The notes below the pieces were generated by a model that did no database searches, was not told the origin of the DNA, and was given only the letters and a program-made list of their open reading frames with translations. A program made the translations under genes and the position numbers. From Brassica napus (Eukaryota; Streptophyta; Magnoliopsida; Brassicales; Brassicaceae), in contig NC_063438.1 in assembly GCF_020379485.1 (NCBI RefSeq), positions 1,674,001 to 1,738,000 of the forward strand: a stretch of 64,000 nt of DNA. Reading direction: 5' to 3'. Below, one piece after another: positions 58,942 through 64,000 of the stretch (positions are counted from its first letter, which is position 1; every line of letters starts with the position of its first letter).

Positions 58942-60539
58942 CTAGTCGACCAACAAGAACCCATCATCAGAAGATATGTTCTTTTTCTTGTCAAGTTCAA
59001 CTTTGATATCCGAGACCATCAGCTCAAGGTTCTTGAGTTCTTGGACCAGAGTAACATCAGCATCATCATCAGCTTTCTTCTTCTCTTTGGACATATCTTC
59101 AAGCTTTGTATTCAAGCTGTCCAGCTTTAATCCTAGACCCATGACATGTCCCTCGATTTGTTTGATTCGAGAGTCAAAGACACTAGTATCATATGATCTC
59201 TTCCTCTCCAAGTCACCAAGATTCTTATTCAAACGCCTATTAAATCCCAATTCCATCTGCGCAGCACGCTTCTCTACTTCTCTGGCAAGGGACTCCTTAG
59301 TATCATCTGCTTTCTTCCTATTCAAAGAGTCAAGCTTGAAGTCTAATTCCATCAGCTCAAGTTTCTTGGCACGTTTCTCCAGTCGTTGGGCACGAGACTC
59401 ATTAGTGTCATCTGCTTTCTTCCTCTCCAAGGAAACCTCATCAAACTTTAGCTTCAACCAGTCAAGCTTGAAACCTACGTCCATCAGCTCACTCAAATCG
59501 CTGCTAGCCTTGTTAAGTGTAGTCTCTGAAAGGCTCTTTGGAGGCTTGTTGAGTGTTTTAATGACCCTGAGGAGGACATGCATGTATGCTGTCTTCACCT
59601 CTTGTTTCGTTGGTTTGACATCTAAAGCAATGTCTGGGTGATCTGTGAATACCTTTCCCACTTTAGTAACCTGCCATGGAGAAAAAATATGTTTATGTTA
59701 CCCCTATAAAGCAAGTAGTTTATCCATTTAACTTACTTACCTGAGAAGCAAAAACTTGAAAACCGTTGATATCAACAGTCTTATTCTTCTTATTGTTGGA
59801 TACTTCTTCTCCATCAAAAGCTTCAATAACTTTAATGTAGACTTCAATGATGAGTTTGTCCTTCTCCAAAAACCCCTTTTCCTGAAACTTGCTTACAGGC
59901 AAGACCTTCCCGAAACCCCATGATGGATGCGAAGCACAATACAAGTTGACTCCTTGTCCAACTATGAAACATAAAATAAAATAAAATAAAATAACAATTA
60001 CATAAACTTTTTCACCAATTGCATTTTGTTCAAACATGAGTTTAGGCTTATTTCCTGTGGCAACATCAAAGCGTCTTATTGTACGTCCCAACACACAAGT
60101 TACATTAACAAAAAGAGAGAGAGAGAGAGAGAGAGAGAGTCAAACACTGATAAAACTTGATTCCACATTAAAAATAAAAAGGAATAAGACTTCATTACTT
60201 GGTGATCTGTGGAGTTCTTTGTCGGATTGATTCAACAAAACGAAGTAATAGTTAACACTTCTTTTCCATCCAGTTCGCAATTTTGTAGAATTTGCAACGC
60301 TAAGGTACATTGACAAGTGACCATTAGCAAGACGATCTCCCTTGGGATAAATGTCGAGATACCTGAAAGACTATATATTATGAAACAAAAATTAACAAAT
60401 CAAATTTAAAAAGATACGATTGTTTTCGTGTTACGTACCATTCGCATCCGCCGCTCACGAATGTTTTAGACGATATGACAGCTTTCTTCTCCGACAAGTT
60501 ATCTATCTCAAACCTAAAACACGGCTTTCGGTTCCACAT
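58942..60539 (-). CDS. MATH and coiled-coil domain protein, copy 1
   Basis: Four exons, 60539-60439, 60362-60199, 59961-59741 and 59670-58942, give 404 aa. The N-terminal MATH (TRAF-C) domain covers about residues 5-160: [48 protein letters not shown], and VYIKVIE. The last exon (residues 162-404) is a long Lys/Glu-rich coiled coil with repeated units ([12 protein letters not shown]...). This architecture belongs to the Brassicaceae MATH/CC family (At2g42460-42480, At3g58200-58440), and its role is unknown. The promoter carries a TATA box (complement of TTATATAG at 60641-60648). The second copy lies upstream at 61672. Confidence 0.88.
60113..60139. repeat. GA microsatellite in MATH gene 1 intron 2
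   Basis: A run of (GA)n of about 13 units, gagagagaga..., in the intron between exons 2 and 3. The other MATH copy lacks it. Confidence 0.85.
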
Positions 60540-61671
60540 ATCTAACCAAACTCTTTTCTAGTTTTTCTAACTTGGAGCAAAAGATAAACTTTTTAGAAAC
60601 TCTCCGTTGGTTGCGTGCGGTGGTGATAAAGAAGTTGTGTTTATATAGAGGAGGCTAGGGTAAAACTTCTCAAAGCCCTACCCCAAAGGTAAAACTGAAG
60701 ATATATATTTGATTGATTTATAAATCCATATAGTATTTATAAATCCAAGTAAAATATAGAAATCCGGATGTTTTCTCTCGGATTTGAGTCGTTGTATTTT
60801 TAACAAAAAAATCCAAAAAAATCCATTTAAATCCATTATAAAATCAAATATATTAGTAAATCCGTACGATTGAATAACACTTGATTTGATACAGAATTTA
60901 TGAATCATTAAACCAATAACATATAATTTTAAAACAGATTAAAATCATAGAACCAATAACACTAGATTTAGTTCAGATTTTCAAATCCATTAAAATACAA
61001 CAACCAATAACCCGTACTGAATATTTTTTTAATAAGTAGAATGAATAATTTAACTAAATCCATACTTATTGCGATCATAAATATTAGTACTACATAAACT
61101 CTAAAAACTTGAAAAGGAGTTATGATTTAGGGTAGAGTTGGTTCTAGTAGCTATTGTTACAAATAGTTTCTTGTGAAATGTAACACAAACACATCCATCT
61201 TCTCTGACCAATTGGTTGTTTTGTCTTAGAAAAAATGATAGATGCAAGACTGAGGAAGAGACGCGCGGAAACTCTCAAACCATGATGTCATTCATAATAA
61301 CTAAATAACAGTCAACAAGGGAGGAAACGTCAAAACCATGAAAACGAGAAATGCAATTCTCAACTGAATTCCTAGCAGAAATCGAGTATAATAAACTAAC
61401 TTAGTATTTATTGTATTCTTTTAGTAAAGTATTAATTTATAGAGTTTTTATTGTATTGTTTTAGTAAAGTATTATCGTCATTGATAACAAAGCCGTCTAT
61501 AGAGGCCGCTCGATAAAACTTCTGAGAGCCCTAGCTCAAAAGGTAAACTGAACACAAGTTATCTTGCAACGTTAAGGAACATAACCATGCTGAATCGCTA
61601 GACTATTAGGAATTTAGAAAGCAGAGCATTAAAACCTAAAATACTAATAACTTGATTCGAGGTCAAGAAAC
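60540..61671. other. Spacer between the MATH genes with a promoter remnant
   Basis: The region next to MATH gene 1 is its promoter (60637-60700). At 61496-61551, directly before the 3' flank of MATH gene 2, there is a second, decayed version of the same promoter block (aaaacttctgagagccctag). Between them is AT-rich sequence without a recognisable MATH exon. It is a candidate site of a deleted gene copy. Confidence 0.6.
61496..61551 (-). promoter_or_regulatory. Decayed orphan MATH promoter block 1
   Basis: The block tctatagaggccgctcgataaaacttctgagagccctag matches the promoter blocks of both MATH genes but with changes in the TATA region (CTATAGAC in place of CTATATAA on the minus strand). No exon 1 follows in the minus direction. 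Confidence 0.55.
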
Positions 61672-63446
61672 TTAGTCGACCAACAAGAACCCATCATCAG
61701 AAGCTATATTCTTTTTCTTGTCAACTTCAACTTTGAGATGCGAGACCATCAACTCAATGTTCTTGAGGCTTTCCTCGTGTTTTTGGACAAGAGAACCATC
61801 AGCATCATCAGCTTTCTTCTTCTCTTGGGAGATCTCTTCAAGCTTTGTAATCAAGCTTTCCAGCTTTAACCCTAGACCCATGACATGCTTCTCCATTTGT
61901 TGGATTCGAGAGTCAAAGACACTAGTATCATATGATTTTTCCCTCTCCAAGTTACCAAGCATCGTATTCAAACGCAATTCCATCAGCGTAAGATTCTTGA
62001 CATGTTTCTCAACTTGTTGGGCACGAGACTCATTAGTATCATCTGTTTTCTTCCTCTCCAAGGAAACCTCATCAAGCTTTGTATTCAAAGAGTCGAGCTT
62101 CAAGCCCACTTCCATCATCTCAAGATTCGTGACACGTTCCTCTACTTGTTGGGCACGGTACTCATTAGCATCATCTGATAAGCTCTTACTAAAGGAAGCC
62201 TGCTGAAGCTTCAGCTCAAGTTTCTTGACACGTTCCTCTACTTGTTGGGTACGAGACTCATTAACCTCATCAAGCTTCAGCTCAAGATGCTTGACACGTT
62301 CCTCCAGTTGTTGGACCTTAGACCCATCAGCATCTGGTTTCTTCCTCTCCAACGTAACCTCATCAAGCTTTAACTTCAACCAGTCCAGCTTGAAGCCTAC
62401 GTTCATCAGCTCACTCAACTCGCTGCTAGCCTTGTTAAGTCTAGTCTCTGAAAGGCTCTTTGGAGGCTTGTTGAGTGTTTTAATGACCCTGAGGAGGACA
62501 TTCATGTATGCTGTCTTCACTTCTTGTTTCGTTGGTTTGAAATCTTTTGCAATGTCTGGGTGCTCTGTGAATATCTTTCCCACTTTAGTAACCTGCCATG
62601 GAAAAAAATATGTTTATATTACACTATAAAACAAGTGGTTATTCAAAAAAACACATGCACTTAACTTACCTGAGAAGCAAAAACTTGAAAACCGTTGATG
62701 TCAACAGTCTTCTTCTTGTTGGATACATCTTCAACTTCTCCTCCATTTGTGTAGACTTCAATGATGAGTTTGTCCTTTTCCAAAAACCCTTCTTCCTGAA
62801 ATTTGCTTAGAGGCAAGGTCTTCCTGTAACCCCATGCTGGATTTTCAGCGCAAAAGCTGCTTTGTCCTAAACCTATGAAACATAAAAAAAAATACAGTAA
62901 ACTTATTCACCAATTGCAATTTGTTCAAAAAGAATGAGTTTAGGCTTATATCCTGTCGCAGCTAGCAACAAAGAGATATGATTATTGTGGTCCTAAATAG
63001 CTAATTAACTTCAAAAGAGATCTTATTATTATTCGTCCCAAACACAAACTAAAGATTCAAACATTGACAAAACTTGGTTGCACAAAAAGGAATAAAACTT
63101 CATTACCGGTTTCGTAGAGTTCTTTGCCTGATTGATTCAACAAAACAAAGTAAAAGTTAATACTCCTTTTCCATCCAGGTTGCAACGTTGTATCATTAGC
63201 AACTTGCAGGTACAAAGACAGGTGACCATCAGCAAGACGATCTCCCTTGGGATAAACAGCTAAAAACCTGAGATAATATGAATATGATTCAAGACACAGG
63301 GTTTAACAAAGCAAGTTAAAAATTCGATTGTTTTCGTTTTACCATTCGCATCCGCCGCTCTTGAATGTGTTAGACGATATGGCATTGGCTTTCTTCTCCG
63401 AGAAGTTATCTATCTCAAACCTAAAACTCGGCTTTCGATTCGACAT
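61672..63446 (-). CDS. MATH and coiled-coil domain protein, copy 2
   Basis: Four exons, 63446-63343, 63267-63107, 62872-62670 and 62592-61672, give 462 aa. It has the same exon phases as copy 1. The MATH domain (about residues 5-155) begins [18 protein letters not shown] and continues [21 protein letters not shown] and [15 protein letters not shown]. The coiled-coil exon is longer than in copy 1 (306 vs 242 codons) owing to extra heptad units (for example [14 protein letters not shown] and [12 protein letters not shown]). The pair arose by tandem duplication, with divergence mainly in the coiled coil. A TATA box (complement of TTTATATAG, 63554-63562) lies about 110 bp upstream of the ATG. Confidence 0.88.
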
Positions 63447-64000
63447 ATCTATCCAAACCTTTCCCTAGTTTTTTTTTTCTTTATTCGAGCAAAAGACGAA
63501 CTTCTCAAAAGCTCTATCTGCTTGGTTACGTTCGGTGGTAAAGAAGCCCTTTGTTTATATAGAGGAGGCTAGGATAAAACTTCTCAAAGCCCTAGCTGCA
63601 GAAAAGGTAAAACTGAAGAATAAATAATTAAACAAATCCACTACTTAGTTAGACCAAAATTAATTTATTTTTACTATTTTTTTAGTAAACTATAACTATT
63701 ATCTTTTTGTAGATTTCCTATAAAGATTAAAGATTCCCTCTGTTTATGTAGAGGAGGCGAAGACAAAACTTCTCAAGCCCTAAAGCTCAGAAGGTAATCT
63801 GAAGAGCAAACAATTAACAAAATCCACTACTTTTTTTTGCTAAAAAAATTAAAAAATAACCCACTACTTAATTATACAAAAATAAATATATTTTTTTTCT
63901 TCAAAAAGTATAACTATTATAATCATAGATTTTATTTTCCTAATATCCAAAATATATGATATAATTAGTTTACCATATATATATAAATTAATGTCAGGTA
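63447..64000. other. Promoter of MATH gene 2 plus a second orphan promoter block
   Basis: The live promoter block is at 63549-63620. A second block at 63738-63807 (tgtttatgtagaggaggcga...aaacttctcaagccctaaag) is a diverged duplicate, with TATA altered (TACATAAA on the minus strand). The rest of the window end is AT-rich without coding sequence. A further gene may lie past the edge. Confidence 0.55.

Noticed and set aside
58976..59641. Plus-strand open frame of 221 aa opposite MATH gene 1
   Set aside because: It is the antisense of the Lys/Glu-rich coiled-coil exon, which yields a long open frame rich in Ser/Phe. No promoter or splice evidence supports it.
61718..62629. Plus-strand open frames opposite MATH gene 2
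   Set aside because: Same cause as for gene 1: reverse complement of a coiled-coil exon.

Overview
This is plant nuclear DNA: intron-rich genes with GT..AG splice sites, AT-rich spacers, a Pol III tRNA gene and small non-autonomous transposons. The encoded proteins look like single-gene orthologues of Arabidopsis genes, and their order follows (from memory, not searched) the Arabidopsis run At2g42210 to At2g42480. The sequence is clearly diverged from Arabidopsis, so a Brassicaceae relative, probably Brassica or another Brassiceae, is the best guess.

Left part (1-24 kb): a repeat-rich edge, then OEP16-3/B14.7 (+), TBCCD1 (-, nine exons, a likely GC-AG intron), UVI4/POLYCHOME (-), a 4.2 kb gap, the bHLH genes FBH4/bHLH130 (+) and bHLH48 (+), the complex I ESSS subunit (+), and a gar2-related/dilute-like gene (+) that carries an in-frame TGA where a conserved Trp is expected.

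Middle (24-38.6 kb): a ZED1-type pseudokinase (-), plastid ribosomal protein bL31c (+), an intronless MAPKKK-like kinase (-), three tandem ATL RING-H2 E3 ligases (+), a GPI-type X8 (PDCB5-like) protein (-) and bZIP34 (-). The ZRK, bL31c and MAPKKK genes are extra relative to the Arabidopsis chromosome 2 order as I recall it.

Right part (40-64 kb): a glucosidase II beta-like membrane protein (-), VOZ2 (-), the zinc-finger repressor ZFP11 (+), tRNA-Gly(GCC) (+), a possible small peptide gene (+), LBD16 (+), a class 3 lipase (-), a 1.35 kb non-autonomous Helitron, and two tandem MATH/coiled-coil genes (-) with two extra degenerate promoter copies that point to lost array members.

The genes are not an operon. 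They are independent units, many of them transcription factors. Several housekeeping promoters carry TGGGCY (site II/TCP-type) elements, and the ATL promoters carry W-box-like sites. No wholly new biological system is evident. The most unusual signals are the nonsense codon in the gar2-like gene, five regularly spaced short palindromes in the UVI4 3' region, a retroposon-like insertion with an 18-bp target duplication, the orphan MATH promoters, and repeat expansions inside introns of TBCCD1 and the lipase gene. All coordinates and splice sites were worked out by eye.
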